NCBI GenBank assembly: GCA_034687125.1
Contig: JAQGBZ010000018.1
Location: 124,001-188,000 of the forward strand
DNA length: 64,000 nt
Reading direction: 5' to 3'
DNA from: Neelides folsomi
Taxonomy: Eukaryota; Arthropoda; Collembola; Neelipleona; Neelidae
Part shown: in pieces, positions 50,951 through 62,852 of the stretch
How the letters are laid out: each line of letters begins with the position of its first letter
How positions within the stretch are numbered: the first letter of the stretch is position 1
Program-made: the position numbers and the translations under genes
Notes under the pieces: generated by a model
What the model saw: the letters and a program-made list of their open reading frames with translations, nothing else
Told to the model about the DNA's origin: nothing
The model's database searches: none

Positions 50951-53615
50951 TTATAATTTACTTTTTTTCATATGTTGCACAACATCTTTCCACCAACTTG
51001 GTCTTTCCAATCCTCCCGGAGTTTGAGCCATTGACTGAAGGAGGTTTTTATAGATAAGTCCATCTGACTTACCGAGAACTGAATTTAAAATGAAATCCGG
51101 AGGAGCGATGGCATCTGCAAGGCTCACTGCATCACATTTGAGCTGAACACAAAGTTCGAGGATTGTTTCCCTTATTAAACATGCAGGTAAGGGCCCTTCT
51201 ATATAGCCGCCTTGGAAAAGTGTCGACATGTGTTTTTCCAAGCTCCAAAAGCCATAGAGAAGAACGAGTTTATTCAAAACAGCCGAAATCTCCGGAAGAT
51301 GTTCAGGCTTATTGGCAAACCGGTGGAATCTCTCGGTCGTGAAATGTTCAATGTACACGAGCGAGAGAGTTCTCGCGAAGAATACTTGACAATCGTTTTT
51401 AGCACTGAAAGCATCTTTCCCATCCTGCTGGGCTGTGTGAAACTTCACGGAACTTTCCTGAAGAAGCCAACAAATTAACCATTTGTATGCATTGAGCAGC
51501 TCTTTTGGGTTCATTAAATCGTGAATTGATTTGGCATTAAACTTGGTTCCTAAAATTTGTTCTGCTCTTCTTATAAAGTCAATTGATCTAAGGGGAGTCA
51601 CAATTGAGCTTCTCTTGGGATTTGACCAAACATTTATGAGCCAATTGCTCGTTTGACCAAGTAAAACATTGTTGTCCCCTTCGTATGTGCAATTGGCTTC
51701 GTTGTCGTTTCTCAACTTTCCGAAACCACTGGAATGAAGATATCCATGTCCGCCACATGCTTCCCTACATTCTTGTATAGCATCTCGAGCTATCCACCCA
51801 GCTATGGGTTTTGCTGCGCAAGAAATGGCATGGATTTCTTGACCGCCTATCGCAATTGCTTCTTTGTCTGCGTCCTCTGACATTTGACTCAATAGGAAGT
51901 CGATGTAATCTCTCATCAAATCATCCCCGAGGTTTTTGATTGCGTAGGTTGCTGCTAAGTAAGGGAAAAGTCTCCATTGCTGCATTTGATACTCGATGAC
52001 AGGGAATTCCTTTTCTCTTTCGTCAGAGCCAAATTGGCGTCTAACCCCTGAATATCGTATGGCTATTGGAACTGCCTTCGTTAAATTACATCCACACCCA
52101 CTGACAATTCCAATTCTCACAGAGGATAAATTTCCAAGAGATGCTCCTATTTATTCAACATGAATTGTATGTGTTATTTAAAAGGAAGTACTAATACCTA
52201 CTATAGTTTAATAGAGTAATTGTAACTTTAAGTATTTACATTTATAACTATTTTAAGCTGTGCAACTTACCAAAACGCTTGTTTGGGTCTTTAAAAGGCG
52301 TTATGTATTTTCCATCAACATCAACATCTCCCATTTTATTTAATAAGCATCCTTTTTCAATTTCATAGTGGTCGAATATCATGTATCTAAAAGAAATTGT
52401 GTTACAGTTTTGGATAGATAAAATAATTTTATAAAAATTGGCATTTAATTCTATCGTAGAAGAAGAGTAGAAACTCCTACTATTACCCATTATCAAGACC
52501 GTTGAGTCCAAGTTTTTCTCCCATGTCACCTATTTGAATACCTGGATATGGCAATAAAGTGTTTGGGTCTCTAATCTTTACAACAAAGCTATGAAGTCCA
52601 TGTGATAGACCATCAGGAGTTTGTAATTGAGCAAATACAATAGCATGTGTTGCTGTTTTGGCTGTAAAAGATTTTTATAATATAAGTACAAAATGCAAAA
52701 ATAATTGATTTTTAAACAAAGATAATAAACATTCAATACCTAAATTTCCGGACCAGCATTTTGCAGCTTCGAAATCAGGGGTATTTAAAATAAACATTTG
52801 TTTTTGCACGTTGAATGTGGCAGTTGTTCTCATTCCTCTTAAATTGGTCCCGTGGCTAATTTCAGTAAGACAGAAACACCCGATGATCTTGATTAGCAGA
52901 AAAAATATAATAATTTACAAAATATGCCCAACCTTATGAATTAGATCTTAGTAAAAGAATTAACGAATTACAGATATAAGTATAATTATAATTTTATAAT
53001 TTATACTTTTCCTTCTTTGCAATCTCTATAATAGTGTTGATGTGAAGGTCCCCCAAGTCCAACAATTGTATTTCCAAATACATTCGTACTTAATAAGACT
53101 TTTCCAATCACACTAACATCATACATGCCCACAGCGTTAATATAGGCATTATACTGAAAACAGATTTTTAAAAGTAAATATTTCAGCATTTTTGCCAATT
53201 ACATTCAATTGTGTATTAATATTGTAACATGTTTAAAATAGATTTATTTAGTAAAGACATACTAAAATTGGGTTATATTCAAGGCCATCACTAAAATTAT
53301 ACTCCATGATCCTGAGAGCTCTTTTAACTGCCAAACTCCTAATGTCCTCAAGTCCAAGGTCCTTTGTAGAGTGAGCGAAATAAGGGTCTTCTTCAAGTGT
53401 TTTCCAAATTTTATACTGAAATTATATACGAAATAAGTCTTAAAGTTTTATTAACTCTCACGAACTTAACAATTTATTACCTTTATCCTTAGAACTTCTT
53501 CATTTTCAATAGATAGCTTCATCGCTTTCCAATCGAAAGTCGCTGAGTTTCTGTAAATGTCAAGAGGTCCATTTGGAAAATCTTGCAAAAATTCCAAATT
53601 CTTTACAGATTCCAT
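50951..53615 (-). CDS. ACOX3: Peroxisomal acyl-CoA oxidase 3
   Basis: The coding exons, in transcription order, are 53615-53481, 53415-53263, 53153-53007, 52887-52740, 52661-52487, 52386-52271 and 52146-50951. All phases close and give 689 residues (human ACOX3 has 700). The start shows [11 protein letters not shown], which is specific to the ACOX3 branch rather than ACOX1 or ACOX2. FAD and substrate-binding landmarks include TEISHGTN near residue 153 and CGGHGY near 424. The catalytic glutamate is in YEGDN (about E447). The protein ends in SKL, a type 1 peroxisomal targeting signal. The enzyme catalyses the first step of peroxisomal beta-oxidation, especially of branched acyl-CoAs such as pristanoyl-CoA, using FAD and making H2O2. 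It lies head-to-tail behind the P4HA gene, 648 bp away. Confidence 0.96.
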
Positions 53616-54228
53616 TTTTGTATTAACACTTTAAATTAGAGATACAAGACAGTTCTGTAAAAAGTATTTGAGAATAACTGACGATAAAATTATAGCATGT
53701 AAGTATTTGTATTAGTAACCTTTGAACAGTCAAATTGAATATGTTATAAAACCATAAATTAAATCTTGTTAGAATTCAAACTCAAATGCCTAATCTTCCA
53801 ATAACTCGTTTCAATCTCATATGTTTTTTGCTATGTACATACAGATAAATAGATCCCACTGTAATTTAATATACACAACACTTGATCGTACTCAATAGAG
53901 TAAGTAATATACATACATTAAACATGCCCAACTTCAGTATTACCAATATCACAAGTGGGTATACAATCTAGTGTTTTATGATTTCTATAAAGAACCGAAT
54001 CGATTTTTTAGCTCATTGTTATTATCTCAAAACTACAGAATTGCTTTACAATATGTTTTCAATATTCTTAATGTTAGAATAAATGGGGATGAACGAGAGT
54101 AATTGTACGATTGTATTGTTGAGTTTTGAGTCCCTTTATGATAAAAATCTATTGTCCATTGAAAATATTATTAAGTAAAACGATTAGCAATTGTTTAATG
54201 ATCGATAAAAAATGAACAGTTGAAACCT
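53616..54228. other. Spacer and probable ACOX3 promoter region
   Basis: This interval separates the P4HA 3' end from the ACOX3 start codon, both on the minus strand. It is AT-rich, with no ORF and no clear promoter motif. A 5' noncoding exon of ACOX3 is possible but not visible. Confidence 0.5.
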
Positions 54229-54234
54229 TTTATT
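54229..54234 (-). terminator. P4HA poly(A) signal
   Basis: AATAAA on the minus strand lies about 30 bp after the prolyl 4-hydroxylase stop codon. Confidence 0.6.
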
Positions 54235-54263
54235 TAGCAATTAATTTTTACAATTTAAACATT

Positions 54264-56507
54264 TTAAGATATATTTTGAGATTTTGCAAAACATGGTCTT
54301 GTGCGAAAGTTTTCGTTCAGGTGAATCCATTTTGTTACAACTGCAGATAAAAGTAAACAAAAATAGGAATGAAATGAGAATATCAGTATTAATAATTTAA
54401 AAACGTTAACTCACTCCATTTTTCTCCTTGGACAACTGGACAAGAAGCGTGGAGCATTTTTCTGTCAACTTCTCCATCATCATGAGTCACATTCCAAAAT
54501 ATTGCAGAGCCTGGAACAGGGTTTGCAGCAACTCCAATAATTGGAAATACCGTTTCTCCTCCACGGACAGGCTTATTCATCTTAAATCAGATATACCATA
54601 TTATAATTATAGGTCTTAATTACAATATTTACACAAATCATATACTTTACTTACATAAATTAAAAATGTAAGAATCCTATCGCCAATTGGATCCTCAATA
54701 TTGTCCCCGTACTATACAAAATGTTGAACAATACACGCATTAATAAAGTTAAATATCTTTTTATTTTTAAACATTAAAGTCAAAGCCATCACAATCCAAT
54801 TCTTATACAATAAGATTGAATTTTAATCAATTTCAATTTCACTTACTGCATCACAATGCTCATCGACATATCCACCAAAAGAATAGGAAACAACTTGTAA
54901 AGGAGACGATACTTTTTTTCCAAGAGCATGTAGCCCAGTAATGAGTTCAATTTTCCTAACTAAAGACTTAAATTGAGGAAACTCCTCATCAGTGAGCCAA
55001 GCATACTCTGCATACTTTGGCGTCGATTGAGCTTCATAAGGAGGAGGTTCAAGGAGCGGAAGAGAATTCATTCGCATTTTATGAGCCATTTGAGAGCTAA
55101 GTACTTCATAAACTTGAACAAGTGGGGGTTCTTGATTTAACATTTCAATCTTCAGAGGGTTAATGATAAAATAAGGATGTCTTGAAGAATCTCTCCAGCA
55201 AAACAAAGATTTCCTTTCAAAGGCGCTTTTAAGTTCTTTTCCAGAACATAAAGCTATTAGATTAGATGTAGAGTTTGTGAATGGTTCATAGATATTTAGA
55301 TCATCATTATTCTGTACTTTTTCTCTTGATTTGGGAATAAACTTTTTCTTGTGACTAGATGAATGTTTTTTCTTTTCAATTTTTGAAGGAAGGATGAAAC
55401 GATTGGTTTGTGATGAATTGTATTTCTCCCAGTTCGAGTCATGCTATTTATCAGATAATTGTTAAATAGAGATATTTATCATGATACTACAAACTTTTCA
55501 ATAAACATTTAAATATTAAAAATAATAATATTATCTAAACTTTATAAACGGTGTCTTGAATTGTTGATGTTACGACCATTTCATTGAGATCATCGTTTTT
55601 ATATTGCGGCTCAATTTTCAACATTGAGGCAACATAATTAAACCAATCAAACGAAAGTGTAAAGTAATCAAATTCAGAAGCAAACTTTCCAATTTCAAAT
55701 GCTTGACGAAGGGTTAACACAATTTTACTTGAAATGTCTTTAAAAATCAAGCCTTGAGCAATCTGAAAAATATAATAAAGTAATTCTTTTAAATAAAGTA
55801 TATTCATGTCATAAAAACTCACTTGCTCTGGACTTATAAGATTGATTGATTGGAGTCGAAATAAGTTGACAATAGTATCACCCAAATCAGCAAAATCTGG
55901 CCATTTTCTTCCTTCTTTTAAACCAATAATTCTCTTTGCTGTCTCTAAAATTAACATTTTGTTTAGTAAAACACCAATTCAAAACTAAATATATTCAAAT
56001 ACTTTTTTCAAATTCATTTGATATGGCATCTTCAATTGGACGTATTTGATAAGCAAATCTTCTCATCATCCTATAAACAAGGAGTGGATGTGATGATACA
56101 ATTTTCCCTTTCTCTTCTTCATTTCCTTCCTGAACATCTTTTATACTTTTACCAGTACTTTCTTCAAAATCCTCTATAAATCTGCATTATAAACATTTAA
56201 TTAATATCAATTACATTGATGCTAAATGCTTTAATAAATGTTATAAGTATACCTATACATATCAGTTCGCTAGATATAACTACGTAATAGGAAGTAAATA
56301 CTTTGAAACAATATAAATTACTTACGGTTTAATGATATTAATTTTTCTTTCGAGTTCAATCATAAGACTTTTAAGTTCGGAATATACTTGAATCTCAACT
56401 CTGGCCAGATTGCTAAGCCCAACAGGAGAATTTGATACTCCCTGAGATGAGATGAACAAAGGGAAAGCATTAAGGAACGATAAAATTATACAATGAATTT
56501 TCCACAT
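54264..56507 (-). CDS. P4HA: Prolyl 4-hydroxylase alpha subunit
   Basis: Eight coding exons (56507-56326, 56181-56003, 55944-55823, 55762-55541, 55443-54847, 54711-54655, 54580-54415 and 54340-54264) give 533 residues; human P4HA1 has 534. A hydrophobic signal peptide (about residues 1-22) is followed by the helical N-terminal domain, then the TPR-like peptide-binding domain (about 140-220) and the 2-oxoglutarate/Fe(II) dioxygenase domain (about 340-525). Iron ligands H431 and D433 lie in EHCDA, distal H497 is in LHASCP, and the 2-oxoglutarate lysine is K507, ten residues on as in human P4HA1. All catalytic residues are kept. It should hydroxylate proline in collagen-like chains in the ER lumen with the protein disulfide isomerase beta subunit. 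Outside these motifs the sequence is quite divergent, with a lysine-rich insert (KKKHSSSHKKK) between the two domains, so it may be a lineage-specific paralogue. Confidence 0.92.
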
Positions 56508-56947
56508 TCTAAATAATATTAATAAAAGTTTAAATTGAAATTATGAGCATTTTATTGTGCCATATTTATGAAACTGGTAAGACTAAAGTTGAATAGCCGA
56601 AGTTGAATGCAAAAACTCCAGTGTTCCAGGCAGCTGAGAATGCCTTCCAGTCAAATAAGAAAACCGGTTTATGAAAAAAAGGGAGTGCAATGTGTTTAAC
56701 CTTCATGTTAAAACGATTTTAAAGGGTTTTTCAAATGAAACAAAACTTGTACTTGTAATACGTAATATAGAAATATGCAATATGAATAAAAATATGCAAT
56801 TGATGTATTTAAAACGAATGAATAATTAAGATCGTGATGAATTAATTTAATCTTAATATTGTAAAAAACAATAAAATATAATAATTAATCATACAATCGT
56901 ATAATTTTTTAAAAGATGAAACATTTTTGTCTTGGAAGATTAAAAAA
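56508..56947. other. Spacer: P4HA promoter side and ACADM 3' UTR
   Basis: The spacer holds the P4HA upstream region and the ACADM 3' end. A variant ATTAAA on the minus strand at 56846-56851, about 100 bp after the ACADM stop, could serve as its poly(A) signal. There is no other feature. Confidence 0.5.
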
Positions 56948-59240
56948 TTACATTTGAGACATAAGACGCCCAACGGTTTCACGTGCAACAATAAGTTTCT
57001 GAATTTGTGTTGTTCCTTCGTAGATTTGGAAGATTTTCGCATCTCTCATGAGTTTTTCAACTGGATAATCCGTATTGAAACCGTTTCCTCCATGAACCTG
57101 AAATAAACAATAATTCCCAAATAACCTTTAGATAAATAATAAAAAAATATTTATAGCTCGTAAATACTTGAAAATAATATTTGGTTTATACATACAGATA
57201 AGAAAAAACTCAATTATATCAGTATTTCTTATCAAAAATAGAGATATCTAAAAAATTTCGTACTTGTACTGCATCCGAGGCCGATTTATTGGCCACTTCA
57301 GCTGCGATGGCCTTAGCGATTGAAGCATAGTAGGTGTTTCTTCGCCCTTGATCAATTTCCCAAGCTGCACGATATGTGATGAGACGAGATACTTCGACCC
57401 CAACGGCCATATCAGCAATCAAATGTGAAATAGCCTATTATAAAAAATTAATATTTGTATAATATGTAAAATAACGGAATTTCTTGGAAAATTTAAAAAA
57501 TATATAAAAATTCTTATATGATATTACTTGATGCTGAATGATTTCTTGTCCAAAAGTTTTTCTTTGAAGGGCATACTTTGTGGCTTCATCAAGAGCTCTT
57601 TGAGCCAATCCAACAGCTCCCATTGCGACCTTAATAATATTATACGGAAGATTTAATATTTTCACAATAAGTATAGTATACTATCAATTGTGGCAATCTT
57701 TAAAACATACTGACGATGTTCTAATAATATTTTTAAGATATTAGAAAAATTATTAAAATTACTGGAGGGCGAGTTCTGTCAAAAGCACCCATAGCCAGTT
57801 TGAATCCAATTCCTTCAGTTCCAAGAATATTTTCTTTTTTTACACGTACATCTTCAAACGTGATTCCTCTCGTGTCTGAGCATCGTTGACCCATGTTAAT
57901 TTCCTAAATAATTAAATTTTATTTTTAAAATAGAAAAATATTTTATGAAAATTAAAGAATGGGATTAAATAATAGCAAATACCTTTCGCCCGGGAACGAT
58001 CCCAGGAGTGTCGGCATCCATGATGAAACCAGTAAATGCCTTTCCAGCAGGCGTCTTGGGATCCGGGTCAGTTCTTGCCAACACAAAGTACCAGTTAGCA
58101 ACACCTCCTCCAGTAATCCACATTTTCTGTCCATTAATGACCCATTCGTCTCCCTTTTTCTCTGCTTTTGTCTTAATTCCGTTGACATCAGAACCAGCGC
58201 CAGGTTCAGTAACACAATAAGCCTTAAAAAGCAATTATAAGTATTATACAAATCATCAATTTGTGAAACTATGAATGTTAAGCTGTATAAATATTTTGAC
58301 ATGTCATACAGCAACGAGAGGTTCGTCAATCAAACGACCGAGGTATTTCTTTTTCTGTTCTTCAGACCCACCAATCATGAGTGGAGCTCCCTAATATTAA
58401 GAATCATGTAACGTTGTTCATTCAATGTTATATTATGCATTATTAATTAGATGTAAGTTATAAATATATGAAATATATAGTATTGTATATATTTTAACTA
58501 ATAAATATAAAAGTATTAATTTTCATAGCTTACAGCAAGACCATTTGAAGTACAAGCAGTCAGAACGCCTATAATAATACAAGGACTACAATAAAATCCG
58601 TGAAACAAATTAATATCGATCGATATCTAATGATAAATTATAAAAATTTACCTGTGCAAGCATAAGCAAACTCTTCAGTTGTAAGACAATTTTCAAAGCA
58701 ATTCAGCCCAGGACCGCCTGTCAAAAACAGTTTAGATTAAAAATTCTTACAATGTAAAAGATTTAGCAATATAAAAAATATTCAATTTTCACCATATTCT
58801 TCTGGAATGAACCCATTCAGAAGACCAAGTGAATGTGCCTTTTTGAAAAGAGCCCAAGGAAATTCCATAGTCTTGTCATATTCCCCGGCGGCTGGCAAAA
58901 TTTCATTTCTGGCGAATTTTCTTGCCAATTGTTGCAATTCAAGTTGCGTCTCAGTCAACTCTGTATATCATGTATATACTATATTAATGTGTGATATAAA
59001 TAAAATATTATTTTAATTTAACTATTTACAATAATAATCAAATTGTAATTTGTTTCTTACCGAAATTGAACCCCAAATTACTGTTGCTGGCAGCCGCAAC
59101 TGGAGAATTTTTCAATACAGAAAACGCTCTCGTAAAATTTCGTACAGCCTAAAATATATTTATTAAATATGTAAATATTTTCTGCTCGGATAAATTCATT
59201 TGTATTTAATCGAACACCGACAAAATTATCAAACCTGCAT
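56948..59240 (-). CDS. ACADM: Medium-chain acyl-CoA dehydrogenase, mitochondrial
   Basis: Eleven coding exons (59240-59235, 59148-59061, 58960-58793, 58717-58652, 58568-58534, 58390-58310, 58222-57983, 57903-57763, 57629-57528, 57434-57264 and 57097-56948) join in phase to 415 residues; human ACADM has 421. The first coding exon carries only six bases (ATGCAG). Residues 1-30 are Arg/Ser/Ala-rich without acids, fitting a mitochondrial presequence. The signature [11 protein letters not shown] (about 150-160) and [16 protein letters not shown] follow. The catalytic base is E393 in IYEGTTQIQ, the position and context of human MCAD rather than of long-chain or isovaleryl enzymes. It catalyses FAD-dependent alpha,beta-dehydrogenation of C6-C12 acyl-CoAs and passes electrons to ETF. 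It lies tandem with P4HA and ACOX3. Confidence 0.97.
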
Positions 59241-60048
59241 GATGGTTGTTGTTATTTTCTACAATTCCAACTAAAAGGAAGCCCAATGACTTTTCTAAAA
59301 GTCAGAACCTAATTAGATTTGGACAGCTTTTAAAGAGTAATCGCTCTTGAGTCAACCAATACTGCCACTTCACTGTGCTCTTAATAAACAAGGGTTAACT
59401 TGCTATCAAAGGTGAAATGAAAATGGAATTTGAACCTTCTATACTTTCCCCAGCCTGTTCCAACTCACATACAAGCAATGCAATTTATATAGGTATAGCT
59501 ATACAATGTGCCTATATTCATAGCCCAACAGGACCAAGGAGAAATGTCAGTTTCCTATAAGGAATCGTACAACATCCATGCAACAAATAGCATGTTGGAA
59601 CATTGGGACAATGATAGCATGGTAAACATTGCAATACGAATTATGCGAACGTGAACTTTGTACCAACTTGAATTTATTATCAAATACACAGTTTGCTTCA
59701 TGACTATTAATTATAGTTAGAGCAAAAATTATAGAATTATATTCATATGAAGTACATTATGATTTTATAACATTAGCACCATCCAAGTTCATAATGATAT
59801 TTATGCTATGTTAATTAATATAGTAGGCAGTACATAATATATAATTATGTAATATTGCTTTTATCCGTTAATATTTATTAGTATAATATGTATTATAGTC
59901 TGTTGAATATTTGAACCATTTTAATGTACACCGAGGGTGTATCAATCGTTGAGGATTTGAAGGTGAATCTCATCATTTACCACCATCATACTATATATTG
60001 AGAAATATTCATGAAAAAATATGATGAAGATATGTTGGATACTCCAGA
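59241..60048. other. Upstream region of ACADM and of the 5S gene
   Basis: No ORF or domain is visible. The part next to ACADM should contain its promoter. The part from 59.75 kb is very AT-rich up to the 5S rRNA gene. Confidence 0.5.
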
Positions 60049-60168
60049 GCCAAGGGCCATACCACGTTGAAAGCACCAGTTCTCGTCCGATCACTGAAGT
60101 TAAGCAACGTTGGGCCCGGTTAGTACTTGGATGGGTGACCGCCTGGGAACCCCGGGTGCCGTTGGCTT
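60049..60168 (+). rRNA. 5S ribosomal RNA, single dispersed copy
   Basis: The 120-nt sequence matches the metazoan 5S consensus throughout: GCCATACCACG near the start, TTCTCGTCCGATCACTGAAG, then the internal control region with the A box (AGTTAAGCAACG) and C box (GGTTAGTACTTGGATGGGTG). The two ends pair to form helix I (GCCAAGGGC with GTGCCGTTGGC), with one G-G mismatch at position 6. A T6 run follows within three bases, as RNA polymerase III termination requires. It stands alone between ACADM and COPE, which are on the opposite strand, and is not part of an array. It may be functional; the helix I mismatch leaves a slight possibility that it is a decaying copy. Confidence 0.93.
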
Positions 60169-60171
60169 CAC

Positions 60172-60177
60172 TTTTTT
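60172..60177 (+). terminator. RNA polymerase III T-run terminator
   Basis: Six T residues lie directly after the 5S gene, followed by a second T7 run a few bases on. Confidence 0.8.
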
Positions 60178-60784
60178 ATTTTTTTATTTATATTTCTGTG
60201 CCCCGATTCGGACAGCTTACTATATAATAGGCAATTAAATATTTTTTACCCTAAACTGAATTCATTTTAAAAATAAAATTGAATTATTATCATAATAAAA
60301 AAAATCAAGGTAAGATGAGTGAAATAGGATGAACTTATTCCATAAAATAAAAGATGTTGAATTAATAGACAAGAATTTTAATGTATTGATGAATAAAAAG
60401 GGCCTTTGAAAACCATTAATTTTAATGTTTTTGAAATCGCAATTAAAGACATTCCTTTATTTCATATAGTAAGCAATAACAAAATTAAACCGTGATTTAT
60501 AAGAAATTAAAATTATTTATAGATGTATAATATTATAGATATTCAACTATAAGATAAATTACAATTACAGTATTAAAGATTAATGCAAGTCAAAGGAGTT
60601 TAATTTAAATGGAATAATAATTGACTTCTTTATGGATCAATGCAGAAAAATTAAATAATTAATTTACTTTAAGGTAAGCATTTTAATATAAGTTTAAAAA
60701 TTTTAGATTTTTCAAATACAGATAGATGAACAATTTTTCTTTTGAAAAAATTTTAAATTCTGCGTGTAATAAAAATTCTTTCAA
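60178..60784. other. AT-rich spacer and COPE 3' UTR
   Basis: No gene is seen. A minus-strand ATTAAA at 60682-60687, about 100 bp after the COPE stop codon, is a possible poly(A) signal. Confidence 0.5.
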
Positions 60785-62230
60785 TCAAGCACGGGAAAAT
60801 AATTTGCTCACTCTTTCAAAATCATTTTCTTTCTTGTAGTATTCTTGTACAAAATTGTGAGACGGATGAGCATCCTTTAATTGAGAAAGGTAACGGTTTG
60901 CGACCTATAAAAATGTTAGAATAAGATTTTGTATCTTTCATAGTAAAAATATCTATTATCTAACTAACCTCGGGAGTTTTCCCAACGAACGTTGAGTTCA
61001 TGAAAAGGTTGATAAGAGTCTCGGCATTATTCGGGTCTTTGTCAAGAGACTCCTGCAAAGCAGTTTCTGCTTCCGAGTTCTTTCCCTGAGCTAGATCAAA
61101 AATTAAGACATGTTAAACAGTAAATTATTTTAAATGGGTATACTTATACTCTATTAAATAAAAGATAAAGATGTTTAATAATAAGCTTATTATTAATTTT
61201 TATACAATTACCGATATGAATTGTTGCAAGCATATTGAGCAACAATGGAGTGCTCCCGTATTTGTCAATCATTTCTTGTACAATGTAGAATGCTTCTTCG
61301 AACTTTTCGCCTCCCTGACCATTTAAATATTTTTTGTGTGTAGATATTATTAATAATAGTGAATAGTTATAATGATAAATGTTAACTAAAAGTAAAGTCC
61401 TTACAGTGTATAAATTCACCCACACAGTAGCAAGTTGTGTGATGGTAGCATCTTCGTCTTTCTCTTGCATAGATTTCAGTTCTTTTCTTGCAAGATCAAC
61501 ACGATCAAAGGCAAGTAATGTCTGAATTGTAAGAGCAGAACTGTACGAAAAGAAGGTATGATAATATTTATAATCACTACTTGTCAAATTAAATTAGTTT
61601 ATTCAAAATTATAATTACCATTCCATATTGTCGGATTGATTGAGAATACGGAGAGCCGACTCATAGTTACCCATATGATGATGAATTATTCCAGCAACAA
61701 TGATCATGGTTGAATCTTCAGAGTTGAATCCACTTGCCATTTGCTTGTCCAGCTGTTCGACAATAGCATCTCTGTAAAATATTAAATAAACAAATTATTG
61801 AAATAATCAAAATATAAAATATTTTTCTCTTCCTTCAATATTTTGCCTTTTAGATGGAGTCGATTGAAATTCTGCAAGAATTCGAAGGGAATGAAGTTCC
61901 GAAGGAGAGTTTTTTGTAATTTCATCAAGAACCACACTGAATTTCTTTTGGGCGATGTATGCCCGGTAAACAAAAACGTCTCTTACAATTGATTGTTCCA
62001 CCGTCAAACCCTAAATAGAAAAGACTAATTTATTACTATTGAATTATTTTGATTAAAATGAACGTTGAAATTGAATTTCTCTCGAATGTCATTTTTATCA
62101 TGTTCACTATAATTTAAATTTAAATCATTCGAACCTTTAATTGCTGTGCTTCATTAATACAGGTTTGAAAATTCCCCATGAAATAAGCATTCTTGACATC
62201 GATCAAAGGATCAACTTCGGATTGGGCCAT
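60785..62230 (-). CDS. COPE: Coatomer subunit epsilon
   Basis: Seven coding exons (62230-62135, 62010-61847, 61771-61619, 61540-61405, 61314-61212, 61090-60969 and 60904-60785) give 297 residues; human COPE has 308. The N-terminus [20 protein letters not shown] matches the family start. The conserved middle ([20 protein letters not shown] then [10 protein letters not shown]) and the [15 protein letters not shown] block correspond to the TPR-like helical repeats that fill the protein. Epsilon-COP binds alpha-COP in the B-subcomplex of the COPI coat, which drives Golgi-to-ER retrograde vesicles. Intron 2 has no GT donor anywhere near the exon end. The required phase is met only by a GC donor (AAAAG followed by gcaaaa). 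The gene diverges from STX18. Confidence 0.96.
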
Positions 62231-62852
62231 TTTAGCGAAATTAAACACCAATTTGACAGACTTGTCGAAAAAATATATTGAAATTGGCTCACAACTTTGC
62301 AAGACACGTCAGCTCTGCATACGAATTCTGAACTCTGAAAATCTCCTATGATTAGCATTGGAAGGTTTAGTTTGAGTAGCATACGGTATAACCCGCTATT
62401 TTTCCACTAAAATTAAAATTGTCGATATAAAAATATTATTTTGTAACTTTGCAAATTATTTGTTCATTCGTTTTAATCAACTTTATGATTAAATGATCAA
62501 ATTAATTATTAATCTTTAAATTCGTAAATTTAATAGAGTGCGATATTTAATTAATAATTCAATTAATTGCAAAGTTAATGGTTTAAAACTTTTCATTGTC
62601 AGTTTATGCTCCTTCAAAACTCCACAATCCACAAAGTCACAAAGATCAGATGCTAAATTTTCAAATTCTTCAAATCTGGAACAATAACAGATAAAGGTTA
62701 ATAACTGCATAATAATTATCATTGTTTATCGTAATTATTTTTTAGCATGCCGTAATTTCATTTTAAATGTAAAAAATCTTTAATATTAATATTATGTATT
62801 AGTCTAAATACTATAATTTACAATTAACCATTTATTGTTTTATTTCTGTAGA
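62231..62852. promoter_or_regulatory. Divergent promoter region shared by COPE and STX18
   Basis: The start codons of COPE (minus) and STX18 (plus) are 622 bp apart and face away from each other. A polypyrimidine tract ending tttctgtag directly before the STX18 ATG looks like a splice acceptor, so STX18 probably has a 5' noncoding exon in this interval, placing its true promoter nearer to COPE. No TATA box can be assigned with confidence. Confidence 0.5.
62516..62675 (-). other. Possible terminal exon of a minus-strand gene (weak)
   Basis: After an acceptor-like ttgttccag the minus strand is open for 52 codons (FEEFENLASDLCDFVDCGVL, then KEHKLTMK) before a stop. The residue mix looks protein-like, but the family is not recognised. 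Any upstream exons would have to lie opposite STX18 or beyond the window. It could be chance, or an alternative exon. Confidence 0.2.
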
